A stretch of 64,000 nt of DNA from Aquimonas sp. (lineage in GTDB: Bacteria > Pseudomonadota > Gammaproteobacteria > Xanthomonadales > Xanthomonadaceae), in contig JAKOMQ010000003.1 of the NCBI GenBank assembly GCA_022241605.1, positions 81,655-145,654 of the forward strand. Direction: 5' to 3'. The notes below the pieces were generated by a model. The model was not told the DNA's origin, did not search any database, and saw only the letters and a program-made list of their open reading frames with translations. The position numbers and the translations under genes are program-made. How positions within the stretch are numbered: the stretch's first letter is position 1; every line of letters begins with the position of its first letter. Below are positions 34,219-43,141 of the stretch, piece by piece.

Positions 34219-34800
34219 TCAGGCTTCGTCGGACACCGCGCCGCGAATCGCCGACAGGATGCGCTCGGAGACCTCTTCCATCGCGCCGACCCCGTAGACG
34301 CAGACCAGGCGGCCGCGCTCGCGGTAGTAGTCGATCACCGGAGCGGTCTGGTCCGAATACACGCGCAGGCGGTTTGATACCGCCTCCGGGGTATCGTCGG
34401 CCCGGCCCTCGGCCTGGGCACGGCCGGCGATGCGCTGCACCAGCAGCTCGGTGCTGACATCCAGCTGCACGGCGACATCCACCGGCAGGCCGAGCCGATG
34501 CAGCAGGGCATCCAGCGCGCTGGCCTGGGCCAGGTTCCGTGGATAGCCGTCGAGGATGAAGCCGCGGGCGATATCGGGCTGGCCGAAACGCTCCTCCAGC
34601 ATGCCGAGCACGATCTCGTCGGAGACCAGTTCGCCGCGCTCCATGACCGCCTGGGCCTGCTGGCCCAGCGTGGTGCCGGCAGCCACCGCGGCGCGCAGCA
34701 GATCGCCGGTGGAAATGTGCGGAACGTCAAGCTGCTCCTTGAGCCGAGTGGCCTGGGTGCCTTTGCCCGAGCCGGGAGCGCCGAGAAGGACGATTCGCAT
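34219..34800 (-). CDS. adk: Adenylate kinase (short-LID form)
   Basis: AMP + ATP to 2 ADP, cytoplasmic, 193 residues. It starts with MRIVLLGAPGSGKGTQATRL, the P-loop being residues 7-15. AMP-binding motifs are HISTGDLLRAAV and GFILDGYPRN. The LID region is short (RAQAEGRADDTPEAVSNRL) and has no zinc cysteines, as in the shorter adenylate kinases of this bacterial group. The last third keeps the conserved DYYRERGRLV segment. The gene is divergent from pfp across 149 bases, which should hold both promoters. Confidence 0.96.
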   Translation of the reverse strand: MRIVLLGAPGSGKGTQATRLKEQLDVPHISTGDLLRAAVAAGTTLGQQAQAVMERGELVSDEIVLGMLEERFGQPDIARGFILDGYPRNLAQASALDALLHRLGLPVDVAVQLDVSTELLVQRIAGRAQAEGRADDTPEAVSNRLRVYSDQTAPVIDYYRERGRLVCVYGVGAMEEVSERILSAIRGAVSDEA

Positions 34801-34949
34801 GGGAATTCCGTGGAGAGTGGGAGGAGGGGCGCGGGCGCAGCCGTGCGGCTAGACTTGCGGACCCGCAGGCCCGCCCGTGCGAACGTCGGCAACGTACCCG
34901 CTGGCTTGGCCTTACGTCAATTCAACACTTTGTCGGAGCACGCGCCCCC

Positions 34950-36212
34950 ATGAGCCAGGGAAAACTGCTGTACGCACAGTCCGGTGGCGTCACCTCGGTG
35001 ATCAACGCCACCGCCGCCGCGGTCATCGACACCGCCCGCAAGCACAAGGTGAAGGTGCTGGCGGCCAGGAACGGCATCATCGGCGCCCTGCGCGAAGAGC
35101 TGGTCGACACCGGCAAGGAATCCGCTGCGGCCCTGCGCGACCTGGCCCATACCCCCGGCGGCGCCTTCGGCAGCTGCCGCTACAAGTTGAAGGGGCTGGA
35201 GGAAAACCGCGCCCAGTACGAGCGCCTGATCGACGTGTTCCGCGCCCACGACATTCGCTACTTCCTCTACAACGGCGGCAACGACAGCGCCGATACCGCG
35301 CACAAGCTCTCGCAGATCGCCAAGACCTTCGGCTACCCGGTGGCCTGCATCGGCGTGCCCAAGACCGTCGACAATGATCTCGCCGTCACCGATTGCTGCC
35401 CGGGCTTTGGCTCGGTGGCGAAGTACACCGCGGTGTCGGTGATGGAGGCCAGCCTCGACGTGATCTCGATGAGCGAGAGCTCGACCAAGGTCTTCGTGAT
35501 GGAGGTGATGGGCCGCCACGCGGGCTGGATCGCCGCCGCCGCCGGGCTGGCCCAGCGCGGAGAGAACGACCCGCCGCAGATCATCCTGTTCCCGGAAATC
35601 GCATTTGACGAGGCCAGGTTCCTGGCCAAGGTCAAGGCGACGGTGGAGAAGATCGGCTACTGCACGGTCGTGGTCAGCGAGGGCCTGAGCCACCCGGACG
35701 GCCGCTTCGTCGCCGAGGCTGGCGGCAAGGACGCCTTCGGCCACAGCCAGCTGGGCGGTGTGGGGCCCACCATTGCCGCGCTGGTCAAGGACAAGCTCGG
35801 CTACAAGTACCACTGGGCCGTGCCCGACTACCTGCAGCGCTCGGCGCGGCACATCGCGTCCAAGACCGATTTCGAGCAGGCCCAGGCGGTCGGCCGCGCG
35901 GCGGTGGAGTACGCGCTGGCCGGCAAGAACGCGGTGATGCCGGTGATCAAGCGCATTTCGGATGCGCCCTACCGCTGGAAGATCGAGCCGGCACCGCTGT
36001 CCAAGGTCGCCAACCACGAAAAGAAGATGCCGAAGGGCTACATCCGCCGCGATGGCTACGGCATCACCGAGGCCTGCCGGAAGTACCTCGCTCCGCTGAT
36101 CCAGGGCGAAGCCTTCCCGCCCTTCGGCAAGGACGGCCTGCCGCGCTATGTCACGCTGAAGAACGTGCTGGTGCCGAAGAAGCTGCCTGCGTATTCGATT
36201 GCAGACAAATAA
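34950..36212 (+). CDS. pfp: Pyrophosphate-dependent 6-phosphofructokinase
   Basis: Reversible PPi + fructose 6-phosphate to fructose 1,6-bisphosphate + phosphate, 420 residues. Key motifs are AQSGGVTSVINA (9-20), YNGGNDSADTA (about 108-117), PKTVDNDL (137-144) and MEVMGRHAGWIAAA (about 185). The GGND motif in place of the ATP-type glycines marks PPi use, and the length fits the non-plant single-chain group found in xanthomonads, which use it in glycolysis/gluconeogenesis. It starts with MSQGKLLYAQ. A 14-bp palindrome (AGGCGGATCCGCCT, 36253-36266) follows the stop and may help end transcription. Confidence 0.95.
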   Translation: MSQGKLLYAQSGGVTSVINATAAAVIDTARKHKVKVLAARNGIIGALREELVDTGKESAAALRDLAHTPGGAFGSCRYKLKGLEENRAQYERLIDVFRAHDIRYFLYNGGNDSADTAHKLSQIAKTFGYPVACIGVPKTVDNDLAVTDCCPGFGSVAKYTAVSVMEASLDVISMSESSTKVFVMEVMGRHAGWIAAAAGLAQRGENDPPQIILFPEIAFDEARFLAKVKATVEKIGYCTVVVSEGLSHPDGRFVAEAGGKDAFGHSQLGGVGPTIAALVKDKLGYKYHWAVPDYLQRSARHIASKTDFEQAQAVGRAAVEYALAGKNAVMPVIKRISDAPYRWKIEPAPLSKVANHEKKMPKGYIRRDGYGITEACRKYLAPLIQGEAFPPFGKDGLPRYVTLKNVLVPKKLPAYSIADK

Positions 36213-36742
36213 GGTCTGCGGCAGCGGCGACCGGGCAGGTGCAGGCGGGTTGAGGCGGATCCGCCTGATGCTCGATCCACCTGCCGCGCCCGACGTCCCG
36301 GCGACAGGGGTTTGATTCGAAGAGGTCGTGCCCGCGGATCTACTGCCGCTTCGCCTTGAGCGCTGCCGAATCGGCGGCGCTCAACCGTTCTACCCATGCC
36401 GCTACCGACGATGCGATCCACCGCGACCCGCTCGCGCTCCAGCACCAGACAGGTGCGTTCCCGACCATGGCCGCTCTCGGTCGCTGCGGGAAAGCTCGTC
36501 GAAATGGAAGCACCAACGCGCAACAGGAAGCCGCCGAGTCCGATGTTTCTGCCATGGCTGCAACGCTGGCCAGCATGACTCGCCGGGTTCGTCATGGCCC
36601 CCGGCAGGCTGCCCGGATCATGGGTGTGAATTGGGCCATGGTGGTGCAAATGGCGATGCGTCTGATCCCATTCTGGTGCGTTCAGGCTTGGCGAATGCCA
36701 AAATAAGCCGTCAATTCAAGGCTCAAGGGCGTTCCCATCGCT
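36213..36742. other. Gap between pfp and the glnA promoter
   Basis: About 530 bases without a credible gene; short frames on both strands lack family-like features and codon logic. A 14-bp palindrome at 36253-36266 lies just after pfp. TGGTGC hexamers occur at about 36647 and 36675, which could be NtrC half-sites upstream of the sigma-54 promoter, but no full palindrome is present. Confidence 0.4.
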
Positions 36743-36758
36743 TGGCACGATGATTGCT
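36743..36758 (+). promoter_or_regulatory. Sigma-54 promoter of glnA
   Basis: TGGCACGATGATTGCT has the -24 GG and -12 GC doublets spaced exactly 10 bases apart and matches the TGGCAC-N5-TTGCW consensus. It lies 37 bases upstream of the glnA ATG, so transcription should begin about 25 bases before it. This predicts nitrogen control by NtrC-type activators. Confidence 0.85.
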
Positions 36759-36794
36759 GCAACTGCAGCACACCCTCAGCACCGGAGTTGCGCA

Positions 36795-38204
36795 ATGTCG
36801 TTCGAACACGTTCAGAAGTTGGCCCAGGACAACGCCGTCGAGTGGATTGATCTCCGCTTCTGCGACGTGCGCGGCGTCCAGCATCACGTCAGCTACCCCG
36901 CCCGCGTCCTCGAGCCCGGCCTGTTCGAGGAGGGCAAGATGTTCGACGGCAGCTCGATCTCCGGCTGGAAGGGCATCAACGAGTCGGACATGGTGCTGAT
37001 GCCGGACCCGAGCACCGCCTTCCTGGATCCCTTCACCGCCGATCCCACCCTGGTGCTGATCTGCGACGTGCTGGACCCGAACACCATGCAGTCCTATTCG
37101 CGCGATCCGCGCGGCGTGGCCAAGCGTGCCGAGGCCTATCTGAAGTCCACCGGCATCGCCGACACGGCCTTCTTCGGCCCCGAGCCCGAGTTCTTCATCT
37201 TCGATTCGGTGCGCTTCAAGAACGATATGAGCGGCGCCTCGTTCGAGGTCGATTCCGAGGAAGCGCCATGGAACACCAACCGCAAGTACGAAGGCGGCAA
37301 CAGCGGCCACCGTCCGGCGGTCAAGGGTGGTTACTTTCCGGTCAGCCCGGTCGATTCGCTGCACGACATCCGCGCCGAGATGTGCCGTCTGCTGGAGCAG
37401 GTCGGCATCGAGGTCGAGGTGCACCACCACGAGGTCGCAGGCCCCGGCCAGTGCGAGATCGGCGCCAAGTTCAACACCCTGGTGAAAAAGGCCGATGAGC
37501 TGACGATGCTGAAGTACATCGTCAAGAACGTCGCCCACCAGAACGGCAAGACCGCCACCTTCATGCCCAAGCCGATCGTCGGCGACAACGGCAGCGGCAT
37601 GCATGTGCACCAGTCGCTGGCCAAGGGCGGCACCAACCTGTTCAGCGGCGACGGCTACGGCGGGCTGTCGCAGATGGCGCTGTGGTACATCGGCGGCGTG
37701 TTCAAGCACGCCCGCGCCATCAACGCCTTCGCCAACAGCACCACCAACAGCTACAAGCGCCTGGTGCCGGGCTTCGAGGCGCCGGTGATGCTGGCCTACT
37801 CGGCCCGCAACCGCTCGGCCAGCTGCCGCATCCCCTTCGTCAGCAACCCGAAGGCGCGCCGCATCGAGTTCCGCTTCCCCGACCCGATGAACTCCGGCTA
37901 CCTCACCTTCACCGCGCTGATGATGGCCGGCCTCGACGGCATCCTGAACAAGATCGACCCGGGCGCGCCCAGCGACAAGGACCTCTACGACCTGCCGCCC
38001 GAAGAGGAGAAGAACATCCCCACCGTCTGCCACAGCCTGGACCAGGCTTTGGAAGCGCTGGACAAGGATCGCGATTTCCTCAAGGCCGGCGGCGTGATGT
38101 GCGACGACTTCATCGACGGCTACATCGCGCTGAAGATGCAGGAGGTCACCAAGTTCCGCGCCGCCACGCACCCGCTGGAGTACCAGCTGTACTACAGCCT
38201 GTAA
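36795..38204 (+). CDS. glnA: Glutamine synthetase, type I
   Basis: ATP + glutamate + NH3 to glutamine, dodecameric, 469 residues. Motifs are [17 protein letters not shown], then PEPEFFIFD for metal binding, [34 protein letters not shown] for ATP, and the adenylylation site in LYDLPPEE near residue 400. I chose the ATG at 36795 with a CGGAG ribosome binding site; the longer frame begins inside the sigma-54 promoter. A sigma-54 promoter and an intrinsic terminator flank it, so it is monocistronic. The presence of the Tyr in LYDLPPEE predicts control by GlnE adenylylation. Confidence 0.97.
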   Translation: MSFEHVQKLAQDNAVEWIDLRFCDVRGVQHHVSYPARVLEPGLFEEGKMFDGSSISGWKGINESDMVLMPDPSTAFLDPFTADPTLVLICDVLDPNTMQSYSRDPRGVAKRAEAYLKSTGIADTAFFGPEPEFFIFDSVRFKNDMSGASFEVDSEEAPWNTNRKYEGGNSGHRPAVKGGYFPVSPVDSLHDIRAEMCRLLEQVGIEVEVHHHEVAGPGQCEIGAKFNTLVKKADELTMLKYIVKNVAHQNGKTATFMPKPIVGDNGSGMHVHQSLAKGGTNLFSGDGYGGLSQMALWYIGGVFKHARAINAFANSTTNSYKRLVPGFEAPVMLAYSARNRSASCRIPFVSNPKARRIEFRFPDPMNSGYLTFTALMMAGLDGILNKIDPGAPSDKDLYDLPPEEEKNIPTVCHSLDQALEALDKDRDFLKAGGVMCDDFIDGYIALKMQEVTKFRAATHPLEYQLYYSL

Positions 38205-38243
38205 GCCACATCGTTCGAGGCTTGCGCCCTGCGGGGAGCAAAC

Positions 38244-38277
38244 ACGGGGCCTGCGCGAGCAGGCCCCGTTTGTTTGT
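38244..38277 (+). terminator. Intrinsic terminator of glnA
   Basis: Perfect 11-bp stem (ACGGGGCCTGC and GCAGGCCCCGT) with GCGA loop, followed by TTGTTTGT. It lies 40 bases after the glnA stop. Confidence 0.9.
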
Positions 38278-38406
38278 GCCGTGGGCGGGCTCTGGTAAAC
38301 CTTTCGAGTCAAGGGCTGATCCACCTGAGCGGGTGGAGTGTTCGCGCCAGCCGCTAGAATCCGGCGCTCAGCGCGCCCTGAGGTACGCTTCGCGATCGGG
38401 CATTTC

Positions 38407-41400
38407 GTGTCAAAGAACAAGAAACCACGCAGCAAGCGCCCCGCCGCGCCTCGCCCCCAGCAGGTCTCCAAGGGACAACAGGAAGGCGCGTCCCCGGCCG
38501 CTGCCCTGCCCGAGCACATCACGCATCCGCTGTTGGAAGCGCTGGCGCCGGCCGAGCGCGCGCTGATCGAGCTGGTCTACCTGATCGACGAGCCGATTGC
38601 GCCGCCCCTGCTGCAGAAGGCCTTGGCTGTGTGCCAGCTGGATCCGTTCTGGAGTTCGCCCAACAAGAGCGAGGCCGCGCGTCGGATCGAGCTGCTGCGG
38701 CCGCTGCTGAAGAAGGCGCCGGACAATCACTTTGCGCCGCTGGCCGATCCGCAACTGCGGCGGGCGGCGCTGCACGGGCTGGCGCGCAGCGGGCGGGCCG
38801 CGCGGGTAGCGAAGGCCCTGCAAGGGGAGACAGGCAAGGCGCTTGCCGGGCTGGAAGCCCCGTACTACGCCAGCCTGCGGCGGCGCTTGCGAGTGGCGGC
38901 TGCGTTGGGCGGCGCGGAGGTGCCGGGCATGGCGATGGCCCAGTACCAGCAGACCGATACGACTGCGGCAACTGCGATCCGCGCGGATCTACACGCCCTG
39001 CTGTGGCCGCGCGATACCGCGCTGACCCAGCTGATGGCGTCGTTCTTCGCCGGGCCCCTGCTGGCCCATTGGCTGCGCCGGCAGCTGATCCACCCCGGCG
39101 CCGAGGCGCAAGCGCTGGTCGCATTGGCCTGTCAGCGGCTGCGCGTGGACGAGCTCTGCCGTGGCCCCCTCACCATCCCGCTGCTGGACCACGCTGTGCT
39201 GCGCGGTGCGTCGGGGGAGATGGATGCGCTCGGCTTTGACGCCAGTGTCCTCGGCCCCGGCTGGCGCGCCAGCCTGCAGGCCCAGGTGGAAGCGGATGCA
39301 GACGCTGAGGCGGCGGCAGGCCAACTCGATGCCCACGAGCGTTCGTGCGTGGAGATGCGCAAGCTCAATGGCCCCCAGTACGCGCCCATCGGGTTGATGG
39401 GCAAGCTGCATCTCGCCCTGCTGTCCACCACCACCGATACCGTCCATCTCAAACGTCGCGAGCAGCTGCGACACGGCAAGTACCGGCTGGATGTACTGGA
39501 AGGGCTGTTGGGCTTCGAGGCCTGGCTGCGCTTTCTGCAGATGCATCTTGGCGAGGTTCCCGCCGCACTGCTGCCAGCGCCAGCCACGGGCTGCCGCATC
39601 GACGACATCTGGTGGACCGGCCTGCTCAATCGCTGGCTGGGGCTCTCGCTTCCGGAGGAATTCCGGGCCCGCCTGAAAGAGGCGCGCGCCGAGGCCGAGC
39701 AGGCTGGCTTCTGCTGGCTGCAGGCGCAGATAGACGACGTGTTGGACGAGGCTGTCCCAGCGCGAGCCCGGCCTGGGCTCCGCGGCTGGATCCAGCCACG
39801 ACCGGCATGGGAGAGCGCGCTGCTGGCGCTGAGCACCGCGCTCAAGCCGCTGCAGGCAGCGACCGAAGGCGCACAACCGCAGGCCGCATTCAGCCAGCTC
39901 CGCGTGGAGGTTATGTCCGATGCCGGCAGCGTCCGCAGCCTGAGGCTGCGCCTGTTCGAGCAAAAGCCTGCCGCGCGCGGCGGGCATACGGCGGGCCGTG
40001 AGCTGAGCCTTGACCCCTACCATCTGTCCAAGCTGGCGGAGCGCCTCGCCCCCGGCGACACGCCGGACCGACGCCTGCACTCGGCCTTGATCGCCGATCG
40101 CGAGCAGGGCTACTACGGCAGTTTCAGCGCGGAGTCGAACGTGGTGGCGGCGCTGGTCGGGCATCCGCGCATCAGCGATGCCGAAGACAGGCAGCCGCTG
40201 GAGATGATCGCCCGCGAACCCGCGCTGCGCGCTCGGACCCTGGACGACGGCCGGGTGGAAATGAGCCTTGACCCGAAGCCCAGCCCCGGCACCGCCGCCA
40301 GTTTGCAGCGCGAGGGCCAACAGCTGCTTCTGCTGCGGCTCAACCCACTGCAGCGACGCTTGGCTGGAATCCTGTCCGAGCCCCTGCTGCTGCCGCCTGA
40401 AGGCATGGCGTCTTTCATGCAGCTGCTGCCGGACATGCAGGCAGCGCTGCGGGTCGACGGTGCACTGCAAACCCTGGACGTGCAGGAGTGCGAGCCCGAT
40501 TCGCGACTGATCGTCCAGCTGGAACCCGCGGGCGATGGCCTTGGCGTGCAGCTGGGCCTGCGTCCGCTGGGAGAGGACGGGCCCTTCGTGCTGCCGGGCC
40601 TGGGCAACGAAACCCTGCTGGGCGCGGTACAAGGTCGCCCCACTCGCTGCCGCCGCGCACTGGCGGTCGAACAGGCCGCCGTGCGCGCCCTGCAGGTGCA
40701 GGTGCCGGCTCTCAGGGGCTGGAGGGCCGAAGAGGGCTTTCGGCTGGAGGAACCCGAGGCTGCGTTGGAGCTGCTTGCCGAGCTGCAGGCCCAAGCCGGG
40801 CTGAGCCTCGAATGGAAGGCCGGCAAGTCCCTCAGGATGCTGCGTCCGCAGCTGCAGGACCCGATGAAGTTGAACGTCGCCGCCAAGCGCGACTGGTTCG
40901 CTGCCGAGGGTGGCCTGAGTCTGCAGGACGGCAGTGTGATCGCACTGGGCGAGCTGCTGCGCGCTCTGCCGTCAGCGCAGGGCCGATTCCTGCGCCTCGA
41001 CGGCGATCGCATTGTTGCCCTCGACGCTGAACTGCGCCGACGCCTGCAAACCCTGCGCGCCTTCGCCGACGAGCGCGGGCAGGTGCAGGTGCCGGCCGCT
41101 GCGGCGCTTGCGCTGGAGTCCGTGCTGGATGCGACCAGCGAGCTCGATACCGCCTTCCGCAAGCAGCTGCAGCGCATGGAGGAAGCCCGCACATTGAACC
41201 ATAAGCTGCCGCGGACCCTGCAGGCCGAGCTGCGCGATTACCAGATCGAGGGCTTCCGCTTTCTGGCCCGGCTCGCGGCGTGGGGGGCGGGCGCCTGTCT
41301 GGCCGACGACATGGGCCTCGGCAAGACCGTGCAGTCGCTGGCTCTGCTGCTGGCGCGGGCCAAGCAAGGGCCGGCCCTGGTGGTGGCGCCGACCAGCCTG

Positions 41401-42600
41401 ATCGCAAACTGGCGCAAGGAGGCTACCCGCTTCGCGCCCTCGCTGGATCTGCGCGTGTTCGGCGAGGGTGACCGCGAGGCCGCCCTGAGTGGGCTGGGCA
41501 AGGGCGACGTGGTGCTGGCCAGCTATGGCTTGCTGGTGTCGAACATCGAGGCCTTCGAGCCGATCGAATTCGCCAGCCTCGTGCTGGACGAGGCGCAGGC
41601 CTTCAAGAACGCCGCCACCCAGCGCGCACAGGCCGTGCGTCGGCTGCGCGCGGATTTCCGCATGGCCTGCACCGGCACCCCGCTGGAGAACCACCTGGGC
41701 GAACTCTGGAGCCTGATGCGCGTGCTCAACCCTGGCCTGCTGGGCAGCGAGGAGAGCTTTCGGCATCGCTTCCTGTTGCCCATGGAGCGCGAACCCCAGG
41801 GTGGCCAGCGCGAAGTGCTGCGGCGGCTGATTTCGCCCTTCCTGCTGCGCCGGACCAAATCGCAGGTCCTGAGCGAGCTGCCCGAGCGCACCGAGATCGT
41901 GCAGACCGTCGAACCCTCGGAGGGCGAGGCCCGGCTGCTGGCGGCGCTGCGCAAGCAGGCGCTGGAGCGCCTTTCCTCTACCGGTGCCAAGGGCGAACAC
42001 AAGCGCTTTGCCATTCTCGCCGAGCTGACCCGGCTGCGCCGCGCCGCCTGCCATCCGGATCTCGTCGCGCCCGAGCTCAAGCTCGGCAGCGCCAAGCTGG
42101 AACAGCTTGTCGAACTGGTGAAGGAACTGGTCGACAACCGCCACCGCGCGCTGGTGTTCAGCCAGTTCACCGACTACCTCGCCCTGGTGCGCCAGCGCTT
42201 CGAGGCCGAAGGCATCAGCTACCGCTACCTCGACGGCAAGACTGCGCCGAAGAAGCGCGAAGCCGAGGTCGCAGCCTTCCAGGAGGGTGAGGCGGATGTG
42301 TTCCTGCTCAGCCTGAAGGCCGGCGGCGTCGGCTTGAACCTTACCGCCGCCGACTACGTCATCCACCTCGACCCCTGGTGGAACCCGGCCGTGGAGCAGC
42401 AGGCCACCGACCGCGCCCACCGCATCGGCCAGACCCGTCCAGTGACGGTCTACAAGCTGGTGCTCGCCGGCAGCATCGGGGAGCAGATCCTTGGCATGCA
42501 CGGCGCCAAGCGCGAGCTGATCGACCAGGTGATCGGCGACCAGGCGCAGGCGTCGGCGGTCAGCGTGGATGAACTGCTGGGCCTGCTGCAGGACGCCTGA
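38407..42600 (+). CDS. Large SNF2-family DNA helicase/ATPase
   Basis: Protein of 1,397 residues from the GTG at 38407 (MSKNKKPRSKRP); an in-frame start at 38338 would add 23 residues. The C-terminal 460 residues are an SNF2 motor: DDMGLGKTVQSLALLL (Walker A, about 965), LVLDEAQAFKN (DEAQ box, about 1060), TGTPLENHLGELWSLM, then HLDPWWNPAVEQQATDRAHRIGQTRPV near 1335. The first 900 residues are alpha-helical and have no motif that I recognise; lysine/arginine-rich at the start. It may remodel or translocate on DNA, and some such proteins take part in defence, but nothing links it to the systems here. It is monocistronic, between glnA and a hairpin. Confidence 0.85.
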   Translation: MSKNKKPRSKRPAAPRPQQVSKGQQEGASPAAALPEHITHPLLEALAPAERALIELVYLIDEPIAPPLLQKALAVCQLDPFWSSPNKSEAARRIELLRPLLKKAPDNHFAPLADPQLRRAALHGLARSGRAARVAKALQGETGKALAGLEAPYYASLRRRLRVAAALGGAEVPGMAMAQYQQTDTTAATAIRADLHALLWPRDTALTQLMASFFAGPLLAHWLRRQLIHPGAEAQALVALACQRLRVDELCRGPLTIPLLDHAVLRGASGEMDALGFDASVLGPGWRASLQAQVEADADAEAAAGQLDAHERSCVEMRKLNGPQYAPIGLMGKLHLALLSTTTDTVHLKRREQLRHGKYRLDVLEGLLGFEAWLRFLQMHLGEVPAALLPAPATGCRIDDIWWTGLLNRWLGLSLPEEFRARLKEARAEAEQAGFCWLQAQIDDVLDEAVPARARPGLRGWIQPRPAWESALLALSTALKPLQAATEGAQPQAAFSQLRVEVMSDAGSVRSLRLRLFEQKPAARGGHTAGRELSLDPYHLSKLAERLAPGDTPDRRLHSALIADREQGYYGSFSAESNVVAALVGHPRISDAEDRQPLEMIAREPALRARTLDDGRVEMSLDPKPSPGTAASLQREGQQLLLLRLNPLQRRLAGILSEPLLLPPEGMASFMQLLPDMQAALRVDGALQTLDVQECEPDSRLIVQLEPAGDGLGVQLGLRPLGEDGPFVLPGLGNETLLGAVQGRPTRCRRALAVEQAAVRALQVQVPALRGWRAEEGFRLEEPEAALELLAELQAQAGLSLEWKAGKSLRMLRPQLQDPMKLNVAAKRDWFAAEGGLSLQDGSVIALGELLRALPSAQGRFLRLDGDRIVALDAELRRRLQTLRAFADERGQVQVPAAAALALESVLDATSELDTAFRKQLQRMEEARTLNHKLPRTLQAELRDYQIEGFRFLARLAAWGAGACLADDMGLGKTVQSLALLLARAKQGPALVVAPTSLIANWRKEATRFAPSLDLRVFGEGDREAALSGLGKGDVVLASYGLLVSNIEAFEPIEFASLVLDEAQAFKNAATQRAQAVRRLRADFRMACTGTPLENHLGELWSLMRVLNPGLLGSEESFRHRFLLPMEREPQGGQREVLRRLISPFLLRRTKSQVLSELPERTEIVQTVEPSEGEARLLAALRKQALERLSSTGAKGEHKRFAILAELTRLRRAACHPDLVAPELKLGSAKLEQLVELVKELVDNRHRALVFSQFTDYLALVRQRFEAEGISYRYLDGKTAPKKREAEVAAFQEGEADVFLLSLKAGGVGLNLTAADYVIHLDPWWNPAVEQQATDRAHRIGQTRPVTVYKLVLAGSIGEQILGMHGAKRELIDQVIGDQAQASAVSVDELLGLLQDA

Positions 42601-43141
42601 AGGCGAGGGCAAGCGGCATTCGACTGCAGCGACAGTCGCTCCGCCCCACGGCGGTCGACAGCCACTTTCCCGGCCCCGGCAATGGGAAAGGGACGACAGA
42701 CCGCGCAGGACCGCAGCGACGCGACTGTGGTGAGAACGTCTGGCCCCCCGACACAACGGCTTCAGGCCCCTCTCCCCATGTGGCAGAGGGGTAGGGAGAG
42801 AGCCCTCGCCACGGCAACCGCAGACCCGGCCCGCTGGCTGGACAGCAGCGAGCGCCGCACACGGCGACGACAGCCGCACGGCCTTGCGGCCCTGTCCGGC
42901 CATCAGTGGAACGCCCGCGGCGAGCTGAGCCGGCGCACGCAGTTCAGCCCGGGCACGGAAGCGCCGGGCGCACTCATCCCCCCGGGTTAAGCCGCCCCGC
43001 GCCCAGCCTCAGGCACCGACCCGCGGCGCTGTTTGCCGCGCGAGCGGAATCGTGAGCTGGATCGTGAGCACGCGGCCACTGGCCGGCGCCCCTTGCGGCC
43101 TTCGTGCACCGCGCTCACCGCCGCATCCGCTTGGGCAGGCT
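42601..43141. other. 541-base gap after the SNF2 gene, with hairpins
   Basis: No supported gene; small frames are unlikely. An inverted repeat CTTTCCC at 42665-42671 and GGGAAAG at 42684-42690 lies 65 bases after the SNF2 stop. A CCCCTCT...AGAGGGG hairpin of the common interspersed type sits at 42767-42792. Confidence 0.45.

Noticed and set aside
36146-36753. Short frames between pfp and glnA
   Set aside because: They overlap one another on both strands, cross the sigma-54 promoter and have no recognisable features.
36723-38522. 599-residue minus-strand frame opposite glnA
   Set aside because: glnA is unmistakable; the frame also runs through its terminator and promoter.
40972-42903. 643-residue minus-strand frame opposite the SNF2 gene
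   Set aside because: Antisense to the conserved helicase motifs; no family features.
42682-42990. 102-residue frame after the SNF2 gene
   Set aside because: Runs through two hairpin repeats; composition unlike a protein.
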